Below, in pieces: positions 1-11,765 of a stretch of DNA of 64,000 nt. The translations under genes and the position numbers were made by a program. Origin of the DNA: Latrodectus hesperus. Lineage: Eukaryota; Arthropoda; Arachnida; Araneae; Theridiidae. The notes beneath the pieces are model-generated. The model ran no database searches and was not told the DNA's origin. It worked only from the letters and a program-made list of their open reading frames with translations. Each line of letters starts with the position of its first letter. The first letter of the stretch is position 1. The stretch is from positions 39,207,113 through 39,271,112 of the forward strand of contig CM075853.1 in NCBI GenBank assembly GCA_037975125.1, read 5' to 3'.

Positions 1-1380
1 GATTAATTTTGATTTAAATTTGGACTTTAGTTGGTTTCTTAATCTATTATATAGTAACATCTATTAGCGATAGCTAGTCTGCTTTTCATTTTTAGGTCAT
101 GACAGCTTGAAATCTTTGTGTGCGTCCAGATACTTTAGTTGTATTATATTTTAAAATTTAGTTATTGATCGAAGGCTGTATCTATTTTTTTATTAGTTGC
201 AATCCTAAATTTAGCTTTTTCTTCATTAATAAATAGATCCCCATTCATGTTCCATTCTCATGTCTGATGTTTATCTTAGAACCACTTATACCCTTTTCTA
301 GAACCAAGTTAAACAAAAGGCATTAGAGAAAGTCTCTTATCGCAAGTTCCTTTCTATATAGAGAAGTTTCGATAGTCTTGGCATAGTTTTCACTCTAAAT
401 TTTACATTCTTAAAACTTATAGTGATTAATTTTGTTGGTATATTGAGTTTCTTCATTGCTTTGAGTAACTTTCCTCTGTTGTCGCTGTTACATGAAAAGA
501 TTATGGTTATCAGTTATATTCTTTTATTTTTTCCAATTATCCAATTAGAATTTATCCAATTCAATGTATTTGATCTATTTCTGCTTTTCCTTTTTCTAAA
601 CAACACTGGTAATCGTCAATAACACTGGAAGAGTAGGAAAATAATTTCTTGTAGAGGATGGAGGTTTTATATACTGTATTCAATAAGGTGATCCTTGTTA
701 TTCCTTTAATCCAATGTTATATAGTGTCTAAGTAAACGACGATTCATTTGCAGATTTTTCTCCTTATATTTAAAACAATAACAAATGAACGATAATAATG
801 ACAAGTAAGTGTAAGTGAAAAGTGAGCCAACTATCAATTAAGCTCTATTCTTGTCAGTGGTAAGAAGTGAAAGGAAATCGTGTTGCTCAGATAGAAGCTG
901 TTCTTAAAGTTTCTTAGCTTGTTAACCTTTTATTCATCCTTTTTATAAATTGGATAGATTGACACTTCTTTCCACTTAATGGCATTCGTTCCTGTGTCCA
1001 GATAAAATTATGAATTGTTTTAATCAATTTGATTTCATTGATGTTTATAAACTCAGCTTTAATACAATCTGATCCATATTTATTGTGTTAAGTGTCTTGA
1101 CTTCCAGCTCAACTTCTTAAAAATCTCGTGAGATACTCTGTAGTTCCTCACATTTGCTATATGAGGTGGATAGTAAACTGTGATTATTTCTTCTTCGTTA
1201 TCTCTATTCTTCAGATGATCTTTAAAATATCCAAGCAATCTAATCAGAGTTTCCATTTCTTTTGCGATTTCACCATTATCCTTTTAGAAGGTTACAGTTT
1301 GGATTGAAGTCCCCTCTTTCTTTATTTACTATATCAGTAAAATTTTCTAGTTTTTTGTGCCTTAAAACTTTTAATATTTA
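1..1380 (-). pseudogene. Non-LTR retrotransposon relic, reverse transcriptase part
   Basis: The minus strand, read in patches across several frames, gives conserved pieces of a LINE-type ORF2 in the expected order. Pre-RT linker pieces near 1.2-1.3 kb read like KDNGEIAKEMETL. RT entry near 0.95-1.0 kb reads HNFIWTQERMPLSGK. A block near 0.55-0.73 kb reads GITRITLLNTVYK and then SILYKKL and DDYQC, matching the widespread motif YRGISLLNTxYK...YQCGFRRGRST. A late block near 80-110 reads LAIANRCYY. Stops and frameshifts are frequent, so it is long dead. It probably continues off the left edge and belongs to the same copy as the endonuclease relic at 2600-3330. The exact clade is not determined. 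Confidence 0.7.
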
Positions 1381-1699
1381 GGTATAGTCCCTCATCTTTT
1401 TTATATATATCTTCTTAAATATTTATAGAAACCCTGAAACCTTTGAGATTTTCATTTGAATACTTGAAATGGACAGAATATAGAAATTTCTTTTATGGTG
1501 TGGTTTACATGTCATATGAATGCTGTGAGTAAAGTCTAAGAGTGCATTTTTCAACGAATAAAATAAAACAGGAAAAACCTTATTATTATACTGCAAAATA
1601 GGAAAGAATATAGAAAAAGACTTATTTATAATGTTCATTTAGCAAAGGTCTCGATTCTGGAGACAGTAGGTTTCACTAGTTTCTCAAAAGCAGCCATAT
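1381..1699. other. Unassigned stretch between LINE and Tc1 relics
   Basis: I recognise nothing certain here. It could be the unrecognisable end of the Tc1 relic or linker sequence of the non-LTR relic. The minus-strand open frame at 1423-1638 shows no family resemblance. Confidence 0.3.
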
Positions 1700-2590
1700 T
1701 AAAGGTTTCCATAAATTAGAATCAGAACCCACAATCCTTGCTTATAATACATGACTGCGATTCCACCATAATAAGAGCGTGATCAGCGGTATCAAAATGC
1801 ACGGCATAATAGGGACTCAACTGTGCTTAAAAAGAGAAAAATCGTCAATTAAGGTTTTTCTAAACAGATTTCAGTTGGAATCATGCTCACGAATTGCAGA
1901 GGATAGAAATATAGTCGAGAGACTGTGAGAAAGCAACTGATTTCCACCTGAAGTGTGAAAACTCATTTGCAGAGCTGTCGGGAAAGAAGACAATGGAAAT
2001 CTGAGGATTGGAAACGAGTAATGTGGTTGGATGAATCATACTATACCTTATTTTGAACTGATAAAAGACGTCGAATTTGGCGAGAAACTCACGAAGTCGT
2101 GAACCAGTGTAGTGGGTGTATTACGATATGAAAATGGTGTTTCTCGTAAGAATAAACAAACATCCATGCTATACCTAGATGTACTGGAAGGTAAAATATA
2201 CCGTAAATGCTTATCCTTACCTTTATATTGACTCTGATGACAACGGATGATTCATGGACCATAATGCAACTATACAAGGGTGTTGAAAATAGGTTCACTA
2301 ACTAACGACCTGATTTTCAACATCTTTCTTGGACATTGACGAGCTCAAATTCCAATTATATAGAAAATTTGTTGGAAGTGTAGAAAGACCAACTGACAAC
2401 AATCTATTCTACCACCAAATTTACATAATCTAAAAAAACTGCATAACCAATGCATGGTATTTCCTGTGCATAAATGCACTACAGAACCATGTACACTCGA
2501 TGCCCAAATGAATTAAAGATCTTACCTGTGCAAAAGATAGCCCAATAAAATATTCATCTTAGATTTCTAGTTCATTGGTCTGTGAGTGTA
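1700..2590 (+). pseudogene. Tc1/mariner-like transposase relic
   Basis: The plus strand contains a decayed Tc1-family DNA transposase. The clearest piece, near 2.0-2.1 kb, reads WKSEDWKRVMWLDESYYTLF and then TDKRRRIWRE. This matches the Tc1 block around the first catalytic Asp (WKRVxWSDESxFxLF...GRxxVWR). Near 2.25 kb DHNATIQG corresponds to the DNAPxH region of the second catalytic Asp, already altered. Near 2.46-2.53 kb a stretch comparable to IPxxxLQNLVxSMPKRIKxV is visible as NHVHSMPK and KDL. Several stops and frameshifts occur. I could not find convincing terminal inverted repeats. It sits between two halves of a minus-strand non-LTR relic, which suggests it jumped into it. Confidence 0.7.
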
Positions 2591-2599
2591 CCTTAACCC

Positions 2600-3330
2600 G
2601 TGCATTTCTGGCATAATTTTTATGCATTATTTTATATGCTACATTCTTCCTTTCTCTTTATCAGACGGCATCAGACCATTGGTTTCAACTCTTTTCTGGG
2701 TACTCTAACTTGTTTTCATCGAAGCTTCCTTGCTGATTTGTTTTAGATTATGCCAATATTTTTCTATTAGTGGGGTTTCCTTATTTGATAGGTTTTGGTT
2801 TCATTTAATGGTTTTCTTATAGAAAAATTTATTTGCCGTATGAAGAAATTTTGAAATGATCAGAATCCACATTTGCTTTTTGGAATATGCATTCGTCTTA
2901 TAGATACATCCATATCTCAATTTTAATATGGGGACTATTTAACTTAGTGTTCTTCCATCAAGAGATCTCTAAATAGGTTTATGGATGTTCTTATGCTTAA
3001 ATTTGTACTTTCAACCACCATATTGCTCGAGGTGGCAATGCCCACAAATCTAAGGTCGTTATTGCTAAGCACATTTTATAGATTATGATTTCCCACGAAC
3101 ACAATCATATTCTCTTCTATGGCAATTTTTTGCATTTAAGTCACCTTTTATATTGGTTGAGTGATTCCGTCATAGGATTTGACATCTTCGTCACTTTTGT
3201 CTTCAATTGGAGCATAAGCAGATGTAATCAAAATATTTTGTGCCTTATCTTTAATATATATTTTACTGACTTCCATATTATTGATCTTACTTTTAATATA
3301 TAATTTTCCTAAGTTTTAATTCCCTGGTTT
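2600..3330 (-). pseudogene. Non-LTR retrotransposon relic, APE-type endonuclease part
   Basis: Minus-strand translation shows eroded apurinic-endonuclease-like pieces. Near 3.2 kb there is a stretch comparable to the ITxYAPTEDKxDE motif (reads ...PIEDKSDEDVKS with changes). Near 3.0 kb a stretch resembles the GDFN region. Near 2.86 kb it reads KANVDSDHFKI, comparable to the conserved catalytic SDH motif at the domain end. It lies upstream, in element orientation, of the reverse transcriptase relic at 1-1380, the correct ORF2 domain order. A Tc1-like relic separates the two. Every frame is broken. The individual motifs are weak and the call rests on their order and the neighbouring RT. Confidence 0.55.
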
Positions 3331-3589
3331 GAATTCAAAAACTTTGTGTCACTCCTTCAACAGTTCATCTTATTCCCTGTATTACCAGAACATTTATTTA
3401 TATTCTATAAAATTAACAGAATGTTTTTTTCAACTCTCTAATTTTGTATGGCTTCCATATATTCTATTGAAAAATATCTAGGCCTATTCAGATAAATTTC
3501 AAATTAAATTTTATGCCAAACAGTCGGGAATTATTTAGTCCAGAAAATTCCTTCTAAAATTACTGAATATAAAGTTTTTTGCAAAGCAG
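3331..3589. other. AT-rich sequence, possible further LINE relic
   Basis: This could be the eroded 5' part of the minus-strand non-LTR relic, but no motif is legible. Confidence 0.2.
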
Positions 3590-3860
3590 AGTGATTGACT
3601 TTGCCCTCAACCTCAACCTGAAGGACCAATCTGTTGATGATATCCTCAAAAGCAAAGTGCCCAGCTATGTCCTTAGACACGGTGGCTTGTCCTCTCTTGG
3701 ACCTTGCGCCACAAAACCCAACCAACCGACCTAGACACGGTGCTTCTTATGATACGCATGAACCTTATAGGATTATTTTGTTTACAACCAGTCACTATAA
3801 CGAATGAATTATGAAGCTCTTTTCCACAAATTTGAAAAGCCGTTTTCCATTGATTCAAGT
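3590..3860. repeat. Unclassified GC-elevated, repeat-like block
   Basis: This block stands out from the AT-rich flanks. On the minus strand it contains a stretch with a tRNA-SINE feel (gggttttgtggcgcaagg), and the phrase tagacacggtg occurs twice, about 60 bp apart. No clear A and B boxes are found and the short overlapping open frames do not resemble a known protein. It is most likely an old interspersed repeat. Confidence 0.3.
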
Positions 3861-6252
3861 CCTTAACACGTTGACAACAGAACAGAAGAAAAAGCAAAAT
3901 GAAAAAGACGAAATATCCACTTTATAGTTAATTTAACTTGGCAAGAACGATTTAATTTTATTTTTTATTATTTATTTTTTTATTTTTTGTTTACCTCTTC
4001 ATTTTTAATATTAACGATGAAAAGTTCTCCATAAGATTAATTTACATATTAGATAGTCAATATTTCAATAAATTTTAAAAAGTTATATTTTACTTCAAAA
4101 ATTCATCATATTTAATTTTCAATTTTGAGTAATATCTTTGAAATATTTCTTATTACTAGTTCATGATAGCGTGATTTCTTACTTTCTCTTGGATTTTGAA
4201 TTTTACGTTATATTTAATTATATGAATTCACAAAATGATGCTATAAAATAAAAAAATAAGTGAAGTGAGGGATGGATATTTTAAACTCTGGAATTTTTTC
4301 AGCTATTTGTATTAAATAAAACTCTATTGAAGAAAAAGTAAAAAGTTATGTTGTGTAAAATAAAAATCTAATGAACTATTGTGGGAAATTAAAATCGAAA
4401 AGGGGAAAGTTATGTGCAAAAGATAAATTACCAATCTTTAAAATTTAATATTAACTGTTTCACTCTGTTTAACACTGCTTTGAGGTGAGCTTTTAAGTAT
4501 ATTACATTATATTTTAACTCATAGTCTTATGATGCATAATATTATCCAATAATTAAAAGGTATTCTTTCCTTATATAAGCTATTTATAACATAAATAAAA
4601 ATTGTTTAACTTATAACTCTTATATGATCAATATCGTAAGTTACATTTACTATTACAATCAAATGTATTGTCGATATCAAAATGATTAATATTATTCACT
4701 GATTAATTAACTTATGGATTTTTGTTAATACTACTTAAAATATATGAAATAAAATAGCTATAAATAATAAAAATCAACCAAATTAAATGTAAAATTGCAA
4801 ATGGTTTGATTGATTTTAACTTAGATTAAATTAAACTTGGACTTAATTATAATAATTTTAACATTAAAATTTATTTATAATATTTCAATCAAGCATAATT
4901 AGAACAGCTACATATAAGTTGACTATATGCGTTATATTAAATTAAGTATTTTATTTGGAATTAGATTAATTCTAGCCATAAATTGATAAAAGAAAAACAA
5001 TAACTGCGGTAATTTTTTTCTTTATAAACACCAATCTTTTTATGACCCAAGAATGGTGAACTTGCCAAATAATATATTAGTTCAATTTTTCTCGACTGGC
5101 AGCGTTAATAGAATCGTTTTCTGCTCCATTAACTTGTTTTTTTTTTTTTCCTTTAAAATATGACTTTTTTATTGGAAAAATCAAAATATCCCTTTAAAGA
5201 GCTTGGAAGGAACCGATTTCATAGTTTATAAAAATGTAAATTTTGCAATTCGGGATGTCGTGCTAAAAAATTTAAAAACATCTCGATCATCATTACTACA
5301 CGTGTATCTTATAGAATTAAGCAAACTGCACACACACACACATATATATTTATGGCATTAAAGTGTTTATCGTTATCAAATCTTTTTAGAGATTCTTTCA
5401 CATTTTGGTTATTGTAATATATTTTCTGACACTTATTTTACTGCTTAACACTTCATATTTGTGAACCAATTTTAAATAACATGTTCGACACTTGAATTGC
5501 TACTCTTCTTTTCCCACCACACCAAAGGATTTAACTTTCATTGGTAGAAAGACGATCTTCAAATATATCCGGTACTCTCTTCTGGACCTGGAACGACACA
5601 ATTTTCCCACCTGATTGCACTGGTCTTATCTATCATATATATTACACACTCTTATTATTTACAATAAATGTCCCGAAAGAATCACAAAATAAACGTAATG
5701 TAAATTCCTTTAGAGACACAAAAGTGTACTTGAAATTACATAACATAGTTAGATTTATAATTAGCTTAACATTTATATTTATTTTGAATAATTTAGAATG
5801 AACAAAAAAATTAGGAAAGAAATAAAATCAATTTGTTTATTATTTTAGTAAAATTAAAAAAAAATTGAATAGAATTTGTTGTTGTTCAGTTGATTCTAAA
5901 AGGCGTGTTTCATTTTGAAAGAGCTTTTTCCTTAGACTTATATTTATTTCTTTTTGTCACTAATAAAAAATTATAAATCAGAAGTATATTAAATTTTACT
6001 TGATTTAAAAAACAAAATGTTTACATTAAAAAATTAATTATTTCAGTTAAATAAATATTTTGACACATTCGCTTCCAACCCCCCCCAAAAAAAAACTTAA
6101 AGTATAGAATACTTGGAATATAATTTCTTTAGTTATAATGTTCTTCAGACATAGGGATTAAATGTTGGTGGAGGTTTGAGGTTTGGAATTCCCTTTAAAC
6201 TATAGTCCTAGTCCTAGTCTAGTGTCACTTTAAACTATAGTCCATAGTATAC
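3861..6252. other. AT-rich intronic sequence, nothing recognised
   Basis: It is low in complexity with many A/T runs and a short CA run near 5330-5342. The open frame at 5541-5801 has no recognisable domain. No exon signals with a coding look were found. Confidence 0.4.
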
Positions 6253-6515
<263 letters not shown>

Positions 6516-9500
6516 CTTTTTTCAAATCATTTTCAGTTGAAATTAACTGAAGATTTCCTAGGAATAACTGATAACAGATCATTATCATTACTTTTAAGAA
6601 AAACTAAAATTTATTTAGTTATTATTATAATTATAGTAAGTTAGTATTATTATAAATCGCAAGTTATAATTTCTAGATTTATTATATTGATAGATTCTAA
6701 GTATTTTAATTATTCCATTTGTGATATAATCTTGCAAAAGGTATTTGAACAAGGAATATAAAGAAATTGCAAATTTCTTAGACTACCTTTTAAAGGAACA
6801 TCTAGTCAATATTGTTATTTTCACATGCCATGTGAATAAGTAATATTTGTAATAATAAAAAATATTTTAATATGTGCGCAATAATTTTACGTAGATGTTC
6901 TTCTAGTGTTTCCTTGAAATGCTTAACAAATACGGAAAAATATTACTTTGCGCCACACGAAATATTAATATATATCGTTTTAAATAAAAATGTATCAACC
7001 TTACAATAAACAGAACAAAGCACACAGTACAAAAATCATAAAATATAGGATATAATGCTTAATCTAGTGATATATGCACCATTTTTAATTTTTTCTATCA
7101 AAAATCAAGTTAACTACATGGAGAAAAGAGCTGTTATCTCCCTCATTTAACAGGCTTGATACCTGTTCCATCTAAACATCCTCATATTGTCTTACGCTTA
7201 ACACTTTATTTGGGTCCCTCCTCTATTGTGGTAAAATTTTGGAAAGAAGAATGTCAGTTCGCCAATTAACAGTGATTTATAGTTAGTAGGTAATTATTTG
7301 TGTTTATTGTTATTAAGGTGTAAATAGATAGTCAGAAACGTGCTGAAATAATTTAATCTTTTATGTTGTAGCTTCACTTTTTTCAATGGGAAACAAAATT
7401 TCCCTAAATTTAACGCTTTGTCCAGTAATTAATAACATCGTATAATTATGACTCTCGAGAAACATTAATATTTTTTTCAACTGAATCTAATTTTTAGAAG
7501 TGTCAAATGAAGTTTATATTTCTTCAATCTCAGTTGCAAAGGTAAAATAGCTCAAAAAATATCAAGTAGAATTTTTTTTTATTTTTCTACATTTTAAATG
7601 TTTACAAATGCTAAATTAATGACCTCAAAACAAATTTTAAAAATGCTACCGAATAAGTAATTAAAATAACAATTTTATTCAGTGTTTATACATATTTAGT
7701 TGTAGAACTCGCTGTAAAATAAATTATTTGTTAAAAGAAAGAAATATTAACATTCTAAGCTCTTATACTTTCTCAAAGGATCAATGATTTAGAAAAATAA
7801 ATGCTAAGCATTTTTAAAATAAATTAACTTGTATTATTCAATAAACTTGAAAAAATATAACAAGTTCATGTTTTCTGGACCGGAAAATTGAATAAAGTTT
7901 TTTGTCCTATTTATTAAAAATACAATTGTTTTGTGCGTTGTATTACATGCGTTGAGGTGTATGCATGAGAGGAGTTTTTTGGTTTTCTGACAACATGTGT
8001 GAAACATAACTAATAATTAACATGTGAAACATAACATAACTCTGAAAACATAACTAATAATTTTTATAAAAAGCCTTATTAAACTAGAATTGAGAAATAA
8101 TGAAGTATCTGTGCCCTGGCTTTCAGTTTGATTCTTCATGGATTCGAATTTCGTTATCTTTGGAGACATTTAAAATTGTAAATACTAATAGAATCTGTTG
8201 CTTTGAGTAAAAAAATCAAGCAAAAACTACAAATCAAATTGCGAAATGTTTTTTACGGAATACGGTGAAAAACACAGAATAGCTTACATAGAGAGTTTGA
8301 ATCTGAAATTTATAGCTTATATATAGTTCAGATTGATACTCAGTAAAGAGTTTTTTACATTTAGCGTAGTAAAATTCTTGCTTGGTAAAAAAAAAAGGTT
8401 GATTAATTTAAAATTATTACCTATCTCTTTAAAATTATTCCCTATCAATTCTTCTTGAAAGATGAAAAACAGTCCAACAATTGTAAAAATCATGAAGTGG
8501 AAAACAGTATACCAAATTCTTTTCATGTCTCAAATAGCCAAAAATATGAAAAGAAAAATTACTCAGAAATTATGTAAAAGTCGTGAACAGAATTTATTTG
8601 TAGTGTGAAAGAAATCCCATAAAATTGCCTATGACGTTTTACTACAAATTTAATTGCATAAAAAACCCGCCAAATAATTATTAGTCAATTTTGTCAACAT
8701 CAAGCCTTATTTATTTTAAATAAGCAGTAAAAATCTTTGCTACTAATTAATTATACCACATGAAAAGTGCGATTAATTTTGACACCACTGTTGTAACAAG
8801 CTAAATTAGTTTCTTTCTTATTTGAGAGCATATCAATCGAATACTTCCTTCCTTCCTTGCTAAGACTTTTCATGGATGATTGATCGTATTCTCGTATTAT
8901 ACAACAAAAAACCAGAAAATTTCCGATGCCTACAACTATATCAATACGAAATAGAAATGCGTTGTACATTGCTTTTAGTAGCTTTTCATTTGCCGTCATA
9001 AAATCATAATATTGTGATATGACAAAGTTCTGAGCTTTTATGACAATTTATAAAACATGCAGTTTTCAAGAAAATTTTTCATACTCAGTGGAAAGCAATC
9101 ACACATGTTTAACTTTTAAAGCATTAGATAAACTCTAAATTGTACTCCTAATACAGATTACGATTTTAAAAAACAGAGCTTCACCTAAAATATTGAGAAT
9201 CACTGAAAATAAACAACCACATTATATTTCCAATACTTTGTATAAATAATTTCTTATACAGAATGTTTTCCCTTATCATTTTTAATAAATAAGATAGAAT
9301 TTTATTTTTATGAAAATATAGATATTATTTCGCCTTCTGTTCTCCAACTGTGTATTAAGGAATCCTTTAGATTCAAATTCATATATTTTATGACTCAGAA
9401 TATACCCAATAACTGAAGAATGTGATGAGATTTCATTGGTCATTCACTGATCATTTGAACTGTGTGAGGGTTTTTATCGATAGTGAATGTGTTCGGGGAT

Positions 9501-10189
9501 TCAGTACTATAAGAGAAATACCATTCAGTACCTTTCGACAGAAGAATATAAAACAAATATCCTTTTTACATTATTCAACATTAATTACAATTGAGACTGG
9601 GACATTTCTTTCCGAAAAGTGGGGTCCTATTTCTAAGGCATAGTAAGTTTTAAATATATTATGGCTATATAAATATGAAGAATCGCATGTATTATTACGT
9701 TTTATGCGTATTTTTTAGTAATCTGTCAAAAAAATTCGTATGGAAATTAGAATTTAAAGGCTAAACCACGAAAATATGTAGGAATTCATACCAGAATTTA
9801 AATGTAAATTTTGGCATTTATGCTCTTGATTATTACGGAGAAATTCAAAACTGACGAAAAAGTGGGAAAATTACACATTCCTGTAAATTTGCATTTTAAT
9901 TTACATTTTGCAGTAGCAAATAATTAGGTAATTTTGAAAACATTTTGAAACAGAATAAAAAAATGCAAGTAAGTTTTTAAAATAAATTCAAACATCATTG
10001 AATGTTAAAAATTTTATTTGCATAGATAAAATTTGTAATAAAATATTTATTTAAAACATTTATTAAATTTAAAAATTTTTTTTATTTATTAAGCTAATAA
10101 TAAAAATAAAGTGAAACTGAACAATAACAGTGAACATAATATTAAAAAGTTCCTTTCTCTAAATTTAAAATCTAAGAGTGTAAAAATAA
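6516..10189. other. AT-rich intronic sequence, nothing recognised
   Basis: No family-like open frame was seen. Local duplicates of gaaacataactaataatt occur at about 7998-8062. The open frames at 8317-8526, 8751-8999 and 9422-9643 have no recognisable domain or splice context. Confidence 0.4.
7998..8062. repeat. Local repeat of a gaaacataac unit
   Basis: Three near copies of gaaacataact, two of them extended by aataatt, occur within 65 bp. This looks like slippage or short tandem duplication. Confidence 0.6.
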
Positions 10190-10640
10190 CTAGTGACCCA
10201 CACAAGTAAACGAAGAAAAATCGCTTAACTTCGAAACGAATAACCTACTATTCACAAATGAAAGAAAATGAGCCAAGGAAATGATGATTCCTTTAAGTGG
10301 GAATAAATAAACGTTGTTCCATTCTATGAAACATTTCATACGCATTCGAATAAAAGATGACGATTTCTTGAACAATAAGTGAGAGAAATGACGAAAGAAG
10401 AAATATCGATCACCATTGAGGGGAGGGGAGGGGAGTGGTCGCCTGCAACGTCCTCTACCTGTTAACTGAAAGACCGAAATAGAAACATTATGTTCTCGGA
10501 AATAACACTTGAGAAGGTTAGGTTTCAGGTTTGCGATTAGAGTCACCCAAAACTGATTACAACCATTTACCCACATAATTAAAGCCCTCTCGTCGCATTT
10601 ATTATTAACACCAAACGATTCTTGATTTGGCGTGAAGTGA
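10190..10640. other. GC-elevated intronic block with G-rich run
   Basis: This block is less AT-rich than its surroundings. It carries three adjacent runs of four G (10420-10433) followed by gtgg on the plus strand, which might form a G-quadruplex. The minus-strand 128-codon open frame (10190-10576) has no recognised domain, and its Pro/Arg patch is just the complement of the G run. It could be a regulatory element or an old repeat; I cannot tell which. Confidence 0.3.
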
Positions 10641-11584
10641 AATTAAAAGATGAGAGAAAGATCTAATTAGAGTGGGTTAAAAATAGAGTTAGAATCCTCA
10701 TATAAAAAGTATCTATAAATAGAAAACTAAATTTTTTCTATATTTTATTTTTATTGGTTGTTTGATATTTAGGTTTCTTTAATATATTTGATATAATATA
10801 TCGATTACTCTAATTTATTTAGTATTAAATGTTATTTTATCGTTTTCAATTTTGAAATTTAGAGCAGAAAGACTGTCATGAACTTTAAAAATGTAAATAT
10901 TAAGTTTTATTTTAAATTCAATAACTTTTTAACTCATTCTTTTAAAATTAATTTAATAATTTTATAAATGATTTGAATATAATATTGTCATTTAAAATCA
11001 TTTCTTTAAAAATTTAAATATTTCATTATTAAATATTTTATCATTAGCGAAAAATGTAAAATTCTTTTTTTTTTGTATTATACATACAGTTAATTTGCAA
11101 ATAAATTTAATACTAAAAAAATGGGCAAATAAAATTTGTAATCGGCCTCTCTTCAAATCTGGATGAAGTATATTAAGTTATATAATTATGTTTTAAAAAT
11201 AATGAAACAAATAAATTTTGGTAATTATAGCATATTTAGAAAAGAAATTTTTCTAAATATATTTCTTTAAGATTATACGTGATTTTATACCCAAAAGAGA
11301 TCCAAGGCCTTCTAAATTAAAAAATTTTTAGCCCATTCGATTTGCAGTCGAATTTCTTAAATTCATAAATTTGATGACTAAGAATTTGGATGAGACTTTT
11401 CTAAATTTTTTGCATTACTTGGTCTAGCTGTGAAATTTTGTTTTCAGTATATTACTCACATATAAAAATACACAATCCGGTTTAAAAGCAGCTTATTTTA
11501 ATGTAAGTGATAACATCTAACTTTTTAAACACTTGATGCAATTCGGTATTACGTCTTTTACACTAGATAAATGAAAAACAAATC
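10641..11584. other. AT-rich intronic sequence, nothing recognised
   Basis: No gene, repeat family or structured signal was recognised. Confidence 0.4.
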
Positions 11585-11731
11585 TTTCCCACATGCACTT
11601 CGTGCAATACTAACGAAGCCAGTCCAGAACACCTGCTGAACTGCATTGGCTTTTCAAAGCGTGAACTTTTATACAGCCCTCGGGTTGTCCTCGATTCTTT
11701 GAAGGCGAAGGATGTCATGGACCTGGTCTGA
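11585..11731 (+). pseudogene. 3' end of a non-LTR retrotransposon ORF2 (zinc-knuckle tail)
   Basis: An open stretch of about 48 codons ends at TGA 11729-11731. It contains CTSCNTNEASPEHLLNC, a CX2CX8HX3C knuckle typical of the C-terminus of arthropod LINE ORF2 proteins. It continues SPRVVLDSLKAKDVMDLV before the stop, a common closing motif of these elements. Only the 3' tip is present, as expected from 5' truncation during target-primed reverse transcription. Following sequence to about 11765 (gattagaaaggagaagaaga) is probably 3' UTR. No reverse transcriptase remains upstream and I could not define target-site duplications. Confidence 0.75.
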
Positions 11732-11765
11732 TTCAGACCAGGGGATTAGAAAGGAGAAGAAGATA

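Noticed and set aside
10190..10576. 128-codon minus-strand open frame as a gene
   Set aside because: No domain, homologue-like motif or splice context. Its Pro/Arg patch is only the complement of a G-rich run.
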